Source of the DNA: Opisthorchis felineus
Lineage: Eukaryota > Platyhelminthes > Trematoda > Opisthorchiida > Opisthorchiidae
Length of the DNA stretch: 64,000 nucleotides
Reading direction: 5' to 3'
Assembly: GCA_004794785.1 (NCBI GenBank)
Contig: SJOL01007640.1
Span: forward strand, 1-64,000
In this document: one piece after another, positions 50,951 through 64,000 of the stretch
Layout of the letters: each line of letters starts with the position of its first letter
Numbering within the stretch: position 1 is the first letter of the stretch
Position numbers and translations under genes: made by a program
The notes under the pieces: generated by a model
The model's input: only the letters and a program-made list of their open reading frames with translations
Told to the model about the DNA's origin: nothing
Databases searched by the model: none

Positions 50951-53900
50951 ATCTCTTGTTGAAACTGGTCGCTTGAGTTTGTCGATCCCCAGGTGGAAAC
51001 GGCACATTTGCCGGTATGTTTATGAGGATGCACATAGCTATCAGGGATGTAGGCCACTGCTTTTCTACTGGTCATTGAAATGATCGTCTATACAAGTGCC
51101 GTCGTGGGAGAGTGTGAGGGAAGTGTTTTTGAATGGGTCTGTCTTGAAACCGCCGAGTCATGAGCTTTTGGGCGTCATATTTGCCAGGGCATAGAAGTCT
51201 ACATTAGTCTCCAAGTAAGTCTAACATGTGGGCACTATGTCACTGTATTGATTGCCGCCGACCATTGTCAGCACACAAAACTAGCTGTAAAATTCAACCA
51301 TACTTCAGCAAGTTATTCTTGCCGCAACTGCATGATGCATTGTTTCGTCATTTCACGCTCATTTTGCTCGGTTCGCATGGATTTGAGAGATTTGACTCTG
51401 ATCACCTCTTCAAAACCGGATTGTCCTCCTTCCTAAGTTATGCCAGTCACAATAAACGTGGTGGTCAGGTCACCTCGGTCTATTCTGCACTCCGCAGACA
51501 GTAATTAAAAGGTGGACGATTACTTTTCATCATTCCCGATGATTTTCGCGTTGTGGTTAAAATCTCAATTGTGTGCTTAGAGATCTGTTATGAGAACAAA
51601 TTTCGGCACCCCGCGAGATTGAAATCAATTTTTGATGAGTGACTTAAGTGGGAAATTAGCCTTTGGATGAAGCTGTTTTTGTTTTTTTTCCAATGCGACC
51701 CCACCCTCGATGAAACCCCCTCTCATAACAACACAAGATATACCCTCTGGTTATCTGAAAAAGGAAACGTTGTAACTGCAGCCAGCTTTCCGTACCACAT
51801 TATTCTACGACATTATCGAACTCTTCTGAAAAGGATTTGAATTAACTTGATTGGTAGTTCAACCTAGAATGCACATAAACAAGTGCTTGTTGCCACGATT
51901 TATGCAGTAGCAACGCAAATTAGTGTGAGGTAGCACTAAACTGAAATTAAGCAATACATGACAACTTAACACGTCAGTCCTATGACCGGAAGTCCACGGC
52001 AGCGTTCTTCATCAACCAACCAGGTCTAGCCTGTGAGTAACCTTCGAAAGAAAGACCACTCCCAGGTTAGGTTGCTTCAATTCCTTTGGCAGTTTTTTAA
52101 TCATCTTCTAAAAGGGAAGCACTTAATTGACGAGACATTTTGGTGTATGGCCTGGGGCCTTTTCACCGTGTAATCAGAATGTGAAGGCAGGATTACCTGA
52201 TACCTGGACTAACTTTCTCCTAAGGGTCTTTCTGAAAAAAAACGCGCACCTCTCTAATGTTACCAAATTTGACTTTTTGAGTTAGTATTGGAGGATGCTT
52301 AATCTAGACGCCTATACACTTCATTTTTTGCGATTGATGTGCTTTTTGCACAATGAATCGGCGTTGCAGCTGCTCATTACTGATAAGAAAACAGTCCTAT
52401 CGCAAATAAAACGATGTGGAAAAGCTCAGTCGCTGATATATTCACTTGGAAAAGTTTATTCAAACTTATTTAGTATGTCCACATAAATTTATCCCATAGA
52501 TCAATAGCTCAAATCTTTAATACAACCAACTGTTGTGAATGCACCTCAAAGTATGCCATATCCAAATGGCTGACCGAGAAATTTAGTTCTTATTATACTC
52601 GAAATGCGAAAATATCACTCTAACATTACAGGATAATCCCACGTTACTGGTAATCATGTAAGCTTAACACTCCTCAAATGGGACCGACTCCTAGGGTAGG
52701 TTTCCTCTTCAGCCTACATACCCATTTGAGTCTCCGAATCAAATCGGCTAAGCAGTTAGCCTTTTAAATAAATATCCGAACGTCCGCTCACATTTCTGTC
52801 GCTTCTCCATTGTTGTTCTATATTCTGTGTGATATGGAAGTTAATTCGATCGACAGCGGCACAGCCTGATCCACCTGCCCAACTGTAGCACTTCGCTGAA
52901 CCTCCCCCACACGGTCGACCTAGCTACAAGATGTCAGATGTGTCCGCCAATGTGACACATGTTCATCTGTGTGTCACACTTTCAGTCGCACGATGGCCAA
53001 ATTAGGCCATCCGATTTGGTGTGCGCAATTCCGCACATACGTACACAAAAGCTTGCACACTGTCGTCGTTTTGTTGTGCCCATGTGTACAACCAACGCCT
53101 GTTTTTCTGATCATTTCGAAGCAAACTTCACCCTTCCCTTCCATTTGGGTTGGACACAATTTTATACCGTGATTAAATAGAACCAGACGGCAGTATAGAT
53201 ACATGGTTTCTTCCCGAGTTTTGATACTGTATATCTTTTTCAACTCCATGTCGTCGTCATGTTGGGTCTCCACAGCGACCATTACCACAGAAGACAAGAC
53301 GATAGTGAGTCATGATGCATCGTGTCGCGTAGACGGACAAATGATGAATGTACACATCAATGGACAACAAATCGATGAATAACACTTACACCAGCTGTGA
53401 GCCGATTCTGATGTGCCAGTGTAGCGTTCACTCTTCGCTCGTAAATTTACACGGTCGTATGTGTCGCTGTATCTATTTTTCTTTTGCAAAGGCGTTTGGC
53501 CGAACGTCAGGGATAAACAGGCATCAGACTGACAGATAGGCAGCATTTTATAGTGCGGTGGTCTCACAGGCGACATTTGTCGCCAGGATGACGGTACACA
53601 TGTTCATCTAGTGAATTATCCAGGGGGTGCTTCGCCACTTACCCCTGCAGTGATACTTTTTCACCACTTACTAGTATTAACACCATAGAAAACAATGTCA
53701 TCTGTTTATGGTGTTTATCACCTCTGTATTAACTGAGAAAGCAGCGTCTGCTTGGTCTTCTTCTGAGTGCTAGCTAATACACTTTTATACGATCTTAATG
53801 GACGGTGACATATCTGGCATGCGGTCATATGCGACGGGGATACCTTGATTCGCCACGCACGGATGGGGTACAGTGGAAGCGACAGGATCAGAGGCGTCCA

Positions 53901-55193
53901 CCTCGGGGTGGTCAAATAGAGCTGTATGATAGCGCTCGCTTGATATGTCAGATATTCGAATTGCAAATCTTACTCAGAAGACTAACCGATTTTGTGATGA
54001 TCTGCATTACCAGCGTGAAGAAATTTCTCTCCTCGCTACACGACGATGGCGTCAGGATTGTGGCAGAATAGCGCCAATGAGAGTAACGTGGATATCGCTA
54101 CATCAGTCATCAGTCATCACATGAGGTGCAGACTCCAAACTCCACCATTTTTTCCCCTCGCATTCCTTTGTTGGCATATGAAACTTAGATTCAGGGCCAG
54201 GGTAGCGTCTCCGTAGGGCCACCGGACAGTTGTGGAAGTTTATTTGAGAAAGTGCGCCCGCCAGTCACAAAACCACTGGTTTAAAAATCTCCAACTTGGG
54301 AAGAATGGGTCTAGTACTCAGTAAAAAGACTGACTGCGACTCTATTTCAGCAAGTTAGATCGCGACACCATATATAATTTGAAGTATAATATGTGTCAAA
54401 CTTTTCCCGCTCCTTCCTTTAGTTTCCCGTAAGCAGGATATTGCTTCACTATCCTTATGTTATAAGTTTTCAATTTTGGACCTTTGATGACAAATGAACA
54501 TCTGGGGTACCATGCACCGCATGTATCAGTAACTAATCACCACCAGCACCTGCCTACGTTTCTCAAATGTCCGCCCATTTGACAAAAGCCCCAGCACTAT
54601 TCAGCGATGTGTGCATGCGGGGTAACGCCACATGGAGACACACCTCAGGAAAATAAAAGAAATAGTTTACTCCTGGCTGTTATTCGCTCATGGAAGGGTG
54701 ACATGAAGAATAAAATTGGGGCTAGTAATTGATCCGTCCTCTAAAAAATATAATACTATTTTTGGGGCGACCACGTCCTGAACCCTATCACAGCATGCGG
54801 AATATTACCCAGCTTCTTCATTGTCTTGTCGAATCTCACAGTGACCTCTTCTTAGACTGTTTCGTCGCATCTTCATTTGGTGGCCTCATATTGAGTATTA
54901 TACCACAAAATGCCCAGCATGTGTGTTTTCACCTTCTCTGCTCAATTTTCTGGACGACGAATCAAATAAGTCAGGGCCTTTGTGAAAGCATTCGTTTGCT
55001 CATCCAATCCCGATGGGCCATTCCTGTTGGTGGCTAAGTGAAACCTCATCAGCAGTCGTCTATTGTCTTCAGCTGAGATTTTCTCCTGTCAATGAGGCCA
55101 ATCTAAGCGGAAAAGCCGAGAAGCACTTTACCGCCGCTTTATCCTTATTGGGAATAATCAGCAATGCGCATCTCATAAAACTCAGAGGTTTTC
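50951..55193. other. Stretch without a supported gene
   Basis: Open frames at 51,226-51,504, 52,959-53,576 and 54,729-55,037 have no motif. No repeat family seen elsewhere occurs here. Confidence 0.35.
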
Positions 55194-55258
55194 GAACCCG
55201 CGACCGCCAGTGTTTGAACACTTAACCTTTCGGCCTCGAACAGCAGCGTGATTAGCTC
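55194..55258 (-). mobile_element. tRNA-like repeat, possible family C, second copy
   Basis: On the minus strand GAAAGGTTAAGTGTTCAAA is followed by GGTCGCGGGTTCGAAAACC, a near-consensus B box. The arrangement resembles 44,283-44,352. Confidence 0.42.
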
Positions 55259-57493
55259 CCATTTATCTTATTAGCTTAGCTCCGCGAGGGGTTATTTTTA
55301 GCTCACCATCGATTTAACTAATCATCGTTTCAGCGACTATCCGTATACCGTTAATTGTTTATTCTATCCTAGCTACTACATCGTAACAAACTCTTCCACC
55401 GGTAACGACTCGCCATATGTCGATCGGCTATAACGCCCTAAATGCCTCCTAGTTTTATCTTACCTATCCCCGTTAACTTACATCTGGTGAGCAACCGTTA
55501 TTATAAGGTGAGCGAAATAAAGTAAGCAATCCCATGTTTGAATATTTTGTCCATGCTGACGATAACCCTATCACAGCCGACGCACTATCTGAAGTTGAGC
55601 TCCACCGAAAAAAACGAAATCAGTGTTGACACCGACGCGTCCAGCCATTGGTAACTTGGTCTAAAAGTCCTAGAGTGGAAGCTAGAAAATGACGGACAGC
55701 AAATTGACCTGGTGCTAGACTGCGGCAGCCATCTCCAAATCCTCACTCGGACAATCCGGAAATAAATCCTCATGAAGACAAACGAAAATAAAACATGCTT
55801 CTTAGTCGAGTGAATTTGGTACCTTCGCTTGGAGAGTAGCTACTGCTAGCTTTCTTGAGTGTCTCCGCACTCCAGGACGTTTCTTTCTTGTGTGGAACTT
55901 TCTTGAGCCGCGGTGCTTAAATCTTCGGCACCAAACTTCCGACGATCGGTCACATGGTTTCTGAGATTTGCTGTTTAAGCGATTTTGACAAATTTGGCAC
56001 TGTGTCCGCAAACCTGAAGTTGCCGTTTTAATTGTGGACCGTGAACAATCTCCTAGTAAATGGGTTCGTGTCAGACAACCATAAATTAACTGTTCACTTG
56101 TCGGCAAGCCCACTTATTGGCACCTGAATACATGAACGGTCCATGCACTGTCGACGAGAAAAACCAAGTTGAATCAACACTCCGGGACATGTTAAAACGC
56201 GTACTATAATTACAAATCAATAGCGGAGCGTGATAATGCTGCACATAAATCCATACTGCTCATTTTTGAATACTTCCCTTGTTCACTGGAAAGACGATCG
56301 ACATTCGTGTTTGAATAACGCCCAAAATTGATTACAGATTTGGCCAGACGGGATAAGAATTGATGTACTGGCACGTTTTCTTTTGATATGGGCGTTACTT
56401 AGATATTCGATATATTATTATTAGATTAGATTATTATTATTATTAGATATTCTACGTCGAGGGACTGTTCCTTTGGACAAGAGGGAATGACAAACTCTTA
56501 AAGGTGTTTTGGCGTTTGTCTGTGTGAATTTTTAAATGGTCATTTGAGTGCTTATGTCCCCGATCACAGTCTTGTTGAATCCGTTAGTTAAGGCACATGT
56601 TTACATTATCAAGCCCCTGCTGAATGACTGAGTACTCCATTCATTCCCAGACTCGTCTCTATAAATGTGTACCTGATTGTTGACACCTATAGTTTATAAA
56701 CAAATGTCACAGTGGCTGTGTTGTCTGTTCCAGTTTCACATCCTCCTCATGTCAAATGGTGTGTCACCCCTTTCCTCTGAGATGTTCGGGCTTTCATGTG
56801 TGCAAATTTCTTTGTCTACCACACACCAATGATAACGGCAGCTATACATTTTCCACCTAATCTTTCCCCCTCCCTCTGGCAGTTGTCCGGCGCGGTCCTG
56901 GTTCGGATCTTCATTGTATGAGTCCGCTGATAAGTGCATATGACGAGTTTCCGGACAGTGCATTCTCTGCGAGCAGTGTACTGCAGAACAAGACAGATTT
57001 TCAACCATATCAGGCGAGGTAAGTTGTGTTTGCATGCAAAGCATGTTTGTGTCATTGTTCCGTAAAGCGCGATACTAGTGTCAGTTTTGTGGTTGTGGAG
57101 GTCTATCCCAATCCGCCCATGCTGTCACCTAAGCTTAGCAGGTATTCAGGTTGTTACAACCCAGTAAAACGAACAGAAGATCTCCATTTTTTTCCAGTTA
57201 TTTGGATTAATGTGCTTCTTTTCCAAGTGAGGTTAAACAAACTTTTACTCGGCTACTTAGTACCTGATCATGGCTAAAAGATGCCTAGCCAACCGGTGAG
57301 GCTGTTAAGGTAGCTACGAGTCATATATGGGTTGTAACCCGCAGTTTAGCCGACACTTTAGTAGAGGGTAAATATTTTTCAGTCTCAACAAAGAGCATTT
57401 ATTACATCTTCAAAATCAGCATTCCCTACCTGTTGAAATTCCTCAAATACAGCGAACATTTAGTCGCATTGGACAGTGATCGAGGTTCTGGAG
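55259..57493. other. Stretch without a supported gene; contains an ATT-rich simple repeat
   Basis: Overlapping frames on the minus strand at 56,736-57,055 are not supported. An (ATT)n-like array lies at 56,414-56,450. Confidence 0.35.
56414..56450 (+). repeat. (ATT)n-like simple repeat
   Basis: Units of ATT interrupted by AGATTAG, about 37 bases. Confidence 0.8.
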
Positions 57494-57505
57494 ATCGTAC
57501 AACCT

Positions 57506-57745
57506 GGCGAAATAAACCAATTTGCCTCCCAATTTGGTTTTGACGGGCGACTCACCTGGAACCCGGCTGAATCTCTCGTTTGTGATGTTTTTCAGCAACT
57601 GATTGTGCTGCACCAGGCAGCCTCATGTTTCAGTTGGTACGATATTCGAGATATCGCGATACATGTATAGACGTAACGCACTATTTATAAGGTTGCTGCC
57701 GAAGAGGTTTCAGTAAACTTATGAGTAGTGCATTACATCTATACA
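57506..57745 (+). mobile_element. Hammerhead-family repeat that lost its ribozyme (copy 5, foldback)
   Basis: The head block is well kept: CGAAATAAACCAATTTGCC, CCAATTTGGTTTTGACGGGC, GAACCCGGCTGAATCTCTCG, GCCTCATGTTTCAGTTGG, CGAGATATCGCGATACAT. The tail GAGTAGTGCATTACATCTA is present, but the whole hammerhead region is absent. In its place lies an inverted copy of the tail, giving arms 57,665-57,698 and 57,711-57,744 with 28 of 34 positions matching around a 12-base centre. The element is flanked by an imperfect 12-bp duplication, ATCGTACAACCT (57,494-57,505) and ATCTTACAACCT (57,746-57,757), so the altered form seems to have been inserted as one unit. Confidence 0.85.
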
Positions 57746-57757
57746 ATCTTACAACCT

Positions 57758-58370
57758 ACTTCTTTTGCCTGACATATGCAGCCATACGTTCGTATTAGAT
57801 TGGAGGTGGTCAAAGGAAAAGCTGTCAGGTGAAGTACCGCTACACTGCCATGAGCTCGGTCTGCAGGCTTTTCGTTCTAGGGCTACGCACCGTCATCGTT
57901 TTGCATGCCAAACTTTCGCAATTTCGTTTCTGGAGGATTGATACTGATCAGACCAATAAAGGTAGCTTGAGGACTAGATTTTAGACTGGAAAATTTTTCG
58001 GTGTTGCGTAGGCAGATAAAATCGAAAAATCTCCCGAAAACACGTATGACCACCCGTATTACTGGCTTTGATTTGATCGCTATTCGACAGGTATAACTAC
58101 TAGAAACTATGTTTTTTCCATGGGGATCAAATTTATTCAAGAGGAAATCCAATGGAAATCAGAGAACAAAATTGGTAATGCCACCTACTGCATATTTTAG
58201 TATTTACTCCAATTTGAACTTTGGCGCATTGGTAGAAACCCAGTTCTTGATTTTTTTTTATTTCGCACACCAAAGAAATGATTGATGACCGTTGTTCGAG
58301 GCTTCGGGGAAGCCAATCACATCGCTCAAATGTGAACTTGTACGCCTGTTCAGCCGTGGAAATTCAGATG
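57758..58370. other. Stretch without a supported gene
   Basis: A minus-strand frame at 58,152-57,883 shows no motif. A run of nine T lies near 58,252. Confidence 0.4.
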
Positions 58371-58519
58371 CGTCCAACGTGCGCTGGTGGAGTAGTGCTA
58401 AGGAGCTCGCCTCACATGCCAGATGTCCGAAGTTCAAGTCCCGGCACGGCAAAAGATATGCACTACTAATGAGCTCTAATGGGAGCGAAACTCGGGTTCA
58501 GTGTTCCTCTCCCCCCTTT
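58371..58519 (+). mobile_element. tRNA-derived SINE-like repeat, family B, copy 2
   Basis: It reads GTCCAACGTGCGCTGGTGGA, AGTAGTGCTAAGGAGCTCG (A box), GAAGTTCAAGTCCCGGCAC (B box), GATATGCAC, GCGAAACTCGGGTTCA and CCTCTCCCCCCTTT. The order is the same as in the minus-strand copy at 31,814-31,956, over about 145 bases. Confidence 0.75.
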
Positions 58520-61500
58520 GGTGTGGACTACCTGAATGAAACAACGGAATGTTCATGTGTTGCTATTCACCGCACACATGGATTAAGTTGCAATATAAGC
58601 TTTCCGTTTCGTCAGCCCACTGAGTTTTACTGAATAATGAACACAGCTCTAGACGGTGAAACCAAACTGGGATGATCTGCTTACAGACTTGGTGGAGGAA
58701 ACATTCCAGTCTATTGCAACCACATCCTGTATGTCCGCATACCTTGCCCATCACATGTAGCTGTGCGAACGAGATGTCATTGGTGTTGAACTTGGTAATG
58801 TTCGTTTTAATAATATATCGATGTTACATCTCAAGGTTGAAGGAGGTGAATGAGCTAGCAGCTGTCCAACAGTGATCGGCGAACTGACTCTAAATGGCCT
58901 CAGTTTGTACAAAACCTCGTGGAGACTGCCAAAAACACAACACCCATTCGGTTTGTTGCTATGTGAAACGCGGTCGCTGAAAGCGCGATAGACAATGTGC
59001 CAAACCAAAGTAATTAATTAACGAGGCAAAACTTACTTAGCAATCATCTGAAAAGGTGGCTCTTCTTAGTGGTAACCATCAATACGCCTTTTACTGTATA
59101 CTAGGCTTTCTGGATTTGGTGTGCGGTATATTGTCTTCACGCATAGACAGCTTGGGCGCCAACAGGTTGTTTATCTTGCACACTGTCCAGACAAGTGTTT
59201 GTGTTTCTGTGTCCTCGGACCGTTAAAGTTGGCAGGTGTCGTTGTGACTGATTTGTTGAAAAAACATGAATGTTTGCTGCCTTTTTAGCGGTGGTGAATA
59301 GTTTTGTTCAAACTCAAATGTGAACTATGAAGCCGCCAAAGCACGCGAAATAAAATCAAGCTGATTTGTCAGTTGAGTGAGCAGATTGTTCGATCGATTT
59401 TGACTGGACTGTGCCTAGTCTTGCATAGACCTGCGTTCTCCACATGTGGCTTACTGTAACTCTAACATTATCTTGCTTTTGGAACAGGCGAAAGGAAAGA
59501 CTTGAAGCCGCGATTTGTATTAAAATACTGAGCTCTTCACTAAGTAAGCATCCCACCACCAGTAATCGTTTGTCACATAACTGGTGTGTGGGTTTCGGAC
59601 TCCTTGGCTGAAGTTGCCATTCATGTTTCTAGTGTGGACGGGTCCTATGCACCTGCTAAACGCGTGCTCTTTTCGCAGTTATGAATGCTGGATCATTTCC
59701 TCAGCATATCTTCATTTCTCCTGCCCTGCTGTCCCGTCCTTAAGAGACCATTCTCAAGGAGAATACCTGCGCAGCAGAGTACCTTCAGCTGTCCTGATGA
59801 AATGCATTTCGAGAGCAAAACCCCTCTCTGGAAATAACACCCTACAGAAGAGACCAATCTTATTCGGTACTCTAAAATATGCTGTCGAGAGTGATGCCGA
59901 GAGAGGGGGGGGGGTAGCTGTACTTCACCGTGGCTGACTGCGTTATCCAAGCTGGATATTTGATAACGACATTTATATTCATTGCAGCCTGGGGCACGAT
60001 GTCAAAATTGTTACTGAGACAATGTTTTGAACACCCGATTTTGAGAAGTGCTTTGATTCTGAAAGTACCCCTTTTCACAAAGCTGGCGCTCGGGGGTTGC
60101 CTTTGGGACAGCCGATTACCTTACTAAACCAGTCCTCATACCAACTAAACACTCTCAACTCGGAGTTACAATGTGCTTTCCATGTTCTAAGTTAGGCGTT
60201 GGGCACCTACGGTATTCCAACTTCTCAACTAAGATTGAAATTGCACCAACTGGCGCTCACGGCGATACCCATTACCCGATCAGTGAATATGTATTGCTCA
60301 TACTTCCTTGTAGGTTCCATAGCTTGTGAAAGTTCCTGTTGTATCGTAATCATACCCAAATTACACCTCTGTCAGTGGTTCGCACATGAATGCCGCCACA
60401 TCAGCAACCTCCAATGAAAATAGGCTCGATAGTTTTGAGGTACCTGAAGAACACCAAACGGCGCAACCTAAAAGGCTGAGTTCGAAATGGGTCGATCAGA
60501 GGACAATGGTTTAGCATTTAATAGCATGTTTTCTTGGATGAGCATAGCGGATTGCAATGCGATGGAAAGTGGCAATGATGTGAATGACACGTACCGCTTT
60601 TATGCATATCATAAGGTTCTCCTTACCCCCAGGCCCTTGGAGCCTTGAGGCTGCACACTAACTAGCTTGCTTCTTTGATACCCAGCGGGTGCTCTCCTAC
60701 GCCATACTAGCGGTATCCATTCCTAAGGCGCAATTCCGCAAGGCGTAACTCCGTAATTCACACGCTTCTTAGGCGATTCTTACCAACTCCTATCCTTAAA
60801 CAAACAAGAACTTTACTGACTTCCATTGATGATAATTGATGATGCACCATAAGTTTAAGAGTTAGAAAATAATTTCATAACCAGAAACCTGTCTTGTTCT
60901 GTTCCCGACCAAGTGGGCTTGTAACCGATTTGAAACAGCGAACACAAGCCCACGAATACATACAAACACACAAACATACTGCCTTACAACCCGATTCTTT
61001 CATTCATACTGGGTTTGCATCTCAGCAAACGTCTGCATACTTCTCGCGCTCAGCTTCTCTATTGATGAGGAGTGAGTACGCATGTTGGTGTGAGCACTGT
61101 TCACCAACAATGGGGTGGTTGTGATGCTACGAATGAATGTTAGCAGTGGATTGGAGCTCGAGCACTCCAACTTGTCAATCATCACGCAACGTTGGTTTTC
61201 GTGCGGGTTCGTTAGTAGAAGTAAATATGTACGACTTTTCCGACTATTTTTCGCTGTTTTTGTGTTTCGGGTTTCATTCGATGACTGCACTGTTTACGAT
61301 TCTCACCTGAAAATTCTGGTGCTTTGGGTATGGTGGTATCCGGTTTGACACGACTTTGTCGCTATCGATCAGTTATGTTTGAGTGTTAACCGTAGTCATG
61401 CTACAGCTTAATTTGGGCGCTAACTGTGTCCCATAGAAAGTGAAAGGAAGGGGATGAAAGATAGATTTTTCCAAATCAAGTCTTTATTTGGTAATAACGG

Positions 61501-64000
61501 CCATCGTATACCATTTTAAAGCGATTCGATACCAAATTTAATGGGTGCAACAGCTTTGACTCCTAACCTCAATCTACCTTGATGGTCCCGACAAAGTTTG
61601 TGTACTGCATACCCGACAATGATAGTTTCCAGTGGAACATCCGTCTAACCGTCTGGATGCCCACCTGAGTTTACCAACTGCGCCCCAGACCGAGTGCTCA
61701 TGAAGCCAGCCTTTTACGGACAATTGTTTAGACGGTTGCTCAAGTATCCATTTGATCACGACTTCCCAGTGTAAAGAGAGTGAAGTCCACATGTTAATAA
61801 ATACAAATAGCGCGATGGGCTGGAAGACAATAATTCTTATCAGTTCGGCAATAACATAAGCATTATCCACCCTGCTGGAATCCTACTTCCTACCGCCAAA
61901 ATATCGTCTGGATGTTAGGGAAGGCAGGAACTGGTTCTATGCTGGTGCGAACATTTCAGAAAATCAGCTTCTCTTGGTCGTTACGAATGGCCACTGTTTG
62001 TTGAGGTCAAACAACTTCACAAACGACATGATAATGTTTAAATAGCCGCAGTTAAACAAGACATGATGGCTTTACAAAACTGGCAATTCATTCAAAATTG
62101 GGAAGTCTGTCTCAAAAGTCCCAGTTTCAGTTGCCGAAGTCCAATTTTCATGCCGACGACAAGGACGGGTACTGTAACTTATACAATTTAGTGGATTCCA
62201 CTTGCAATCCTGTCTTGGTACCCGAGTAGTACCCGGTGAACTCAGCTATTTCGAGGTCAGCTGGTGGAATCGCTAATTAGTCTGCACTGGTTCGTGCATG
62301 TTGATCAAATGGCTGCACTCCTACAGCAAGAGACCTGGGCAGCCTAAAGAGAGCCTTTCTGCTGGTACCGCGAAGTTACGTGTTGCCTAGCATGAGCAGG
62401 TAGCAGCAGGCTCTCGGTGGGGTGGTCACCCAAATCACCCAAATACGTAACGGTCCGAATCCATCCACGATTGCACAATGCGTCTCCATGTGAATAGCAC
62501 CGGTTGATAGCCTGTACATGACTGTGGTTGATATCACGTGAGTACATGTAGTGTTTCTTAGCTGACTTCGGTCATCAAAGAAGATGACTGTAGAAACAGC
62601 GCAGAGTTCTTGTTTGCCATACACATCTTTCCGATATATCCTATCCCTCGCAATGAGAAATAAACCTCAACCATACTGGTTGGTTTGCTACTTGGACTCC
62701 CTATTTTTGGAGTGGTTCGCTATTGGAATTTAAAACTGTATTTTTTATCCATCGTTTCGTTGGTGATGCTTCTTCTGTACTCCTTTGCTAACACAGAACC
62801 AGCGTCACTACCCGTCAAAGACACTGCATGATCGGGCAGTCGACCGCTGTTTCACCTTTTCCATTAAGTCAGCACACTAGTTTAAGCTACCGATTTATTG
62901 GTTTTGCACACGGCTTGGTGATTATGTTCAAATCGTCACACGGACAGCGGGCTGGTATCGCAGGGTAAACTCATGGAACATTTCAGTAAACATTGTTGTG
63001 CAGCGCGCCGATGAGGCGTCGATATGCGCGATTGTGGCTGTGTTTTCAGCATACTGCTTCTCGTAGAATGGTCACAGCTTTCTAAATATTCTCTGTCGCA
63101 AATCAATGTGAGTCATTCTATCGACAGTTGCCGGGCGGTCGGGTTTATGGACCGTCTAGGCACGATAGACTGACAACCAGTGGTTTTTTTGGAATTCCAC
63201 TTGCTCCTTGGATTATTATATTAATTTGAATAGACTGGTCAGTTCGACAGGATTGTAAATGAGCCTACTATTTGGGAAAGTCTGAACTTTACGAAGAATA
63301 TTTTTATGATACTGCACCGAGTGTATTCCCCGAATTCTTGTTCTTCTGATTCAAACAGTGTGTCGGATGGAACTGAAACGTCCTTCCCATCAGGAGAAAA
63401 AACAAATCCCGTTAACCGTGTTTTGTTTAGTGGTGATGTGGAGAGCTTTGTTCAGTTTTGTTTGGTTACTGTTTATGCTTGATAATAAGACTAGGACTAC
63501 TCCCCAGCGTTTCTGAAACTTTCTAGCCTTGTGCAACCTTCTCAGCATGTTGCCCTCTGTCACTCACCTCTGAGTCAAGAGGCGCAATTCACTAGGAAGA
63601 TAAGCTTGACAGTGTTCCGTACGTTGCATCTAAGTGTGTAAAACCAAAAAAATGAAAGGTCACAAGCGTATTAAAAGGATTTCGCTTTGACGCTCGAGGC
63701 AGCGTTTATGCATCTGGGTCAACCGACATGCTTCCGTCCGATGTCGGATTACCGAGATAACCAAATAGGCAACAGTGAATATCCTAAAGCATGTAACAAG
63801 AATATCGCGGACTTCATATACAGGGCAAAACGGACACGGGGTAAATTCTGAGGGAGCTCAGGTTCGTAGAATTATGGTTTCCATTCTTCCCTGAAACTTT
63901 GGAATTTACTTACAAGGGGAAATCCCTCTGGCAAGGAAATACATGTCTCTGTGGGCGACTTTTAAATGTCAATTGATACATTCAGAACATCTGTGGTTTT
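58520..64000. other. Stretch without a supported gene
   Basis: Short frames on both strands have no motif or exon chain. A ten-base G run lies at 59,905-59,914. Nothing else is recognised up to the end of the window. Confidence 0.35.
59905..59914 (+). repeat. Ten-base G run
   Basis: An uninterrupted G tract preceded by GA dinucleotides. Confidence 0.9.

Noticed and set aside
57476..57670. Open frame with QFGFDG and WNPAES strings as a host gene
   Set aside because: It lies almost wholly inside the mobile repeat and is shared with the copy at 50.6 kb, so it was annotated as part of the element.
58672..58875. Short plus-strand frame after the family B repeat
   Set aside because: No motif, no splice context.
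59788..59818. CTGATGA-containing string as another hammerhead
   Set aside because: The required GAAA and a closing stem II are not present in the right place.
1..64000. CRISPR arrays, rRNA genes, bacterial operons
   Set aside because: None seen; the sequence has eukaryotic repeat and splice features and no regularly spaced direct repeats of CRISPR type.

Overview
The window looks like nuclear DNA of a flatworm, most likely a trematode (fluke). There is no bacterial gene layout: open frames are short, both strands are full of stops, and the only stretches that look coding are small exon-sized pieces flanked by GT/AG splice signals. The best taxonomic marks are mobile elements. There is a dispersed ~310-bp repeat carrying a type I hammerhead ribozyme of the Schistosoma Sm-alpha kind, and a decayed Penelope-like reverse transcriptase. 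Placement below 'trematode' is a guess; the moderate GC content and large repeat load would suit a fasciolid, echinostome or opisthorchiid.

Layout. At 1.4-2.8 kb lie three phase-compatible exons that appear to be the 3' end of a plus-strand gene whose start is outside the window. At 7.0-7.7 kb a Penelope-like retroelement fragment lies on the minus strand. Ribozyme-repeat copies lie at 11.6, 17.8-18.3, 19.0 (minus), 50.6 and 57.5 kb. Candidate plus-strand exons occur at 14.0-15.6 kb. A candidate first exon with kinase-like glycine-loop features starts at 20,517. A pair of minus-strand exons lies at 21.0-21.6 kb. A candidate gene with very short introns lies at 25.7-27.1 kb. tRNA-derived SINE-like repeats of at least two families are scattered from 31.8 kb to 58.5 kb. 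Most of the remaining sequence (about 28-64 kb in particular) is intergenic or intronic DNA in which I can support no gene.

How things fit together. The most notable content is the ribozyme repeat family. One copy (11.6 kb) keeps an intact catalytic core with a self-complementary stem III. One copy (50.6 kb) is full length and bounded by a perfect 14-bp target-site duplication. One copy (57.5 kb) has lost the ribozyme and carries an inverted copy of its own 3' tail instead, inside its target duplication. All exon calls rest on my reading of splice signals and phase by eye. Unselected open frames of up to about 140 codons are expected by chance at this base composition, so ORF length alone was not used as evidence.
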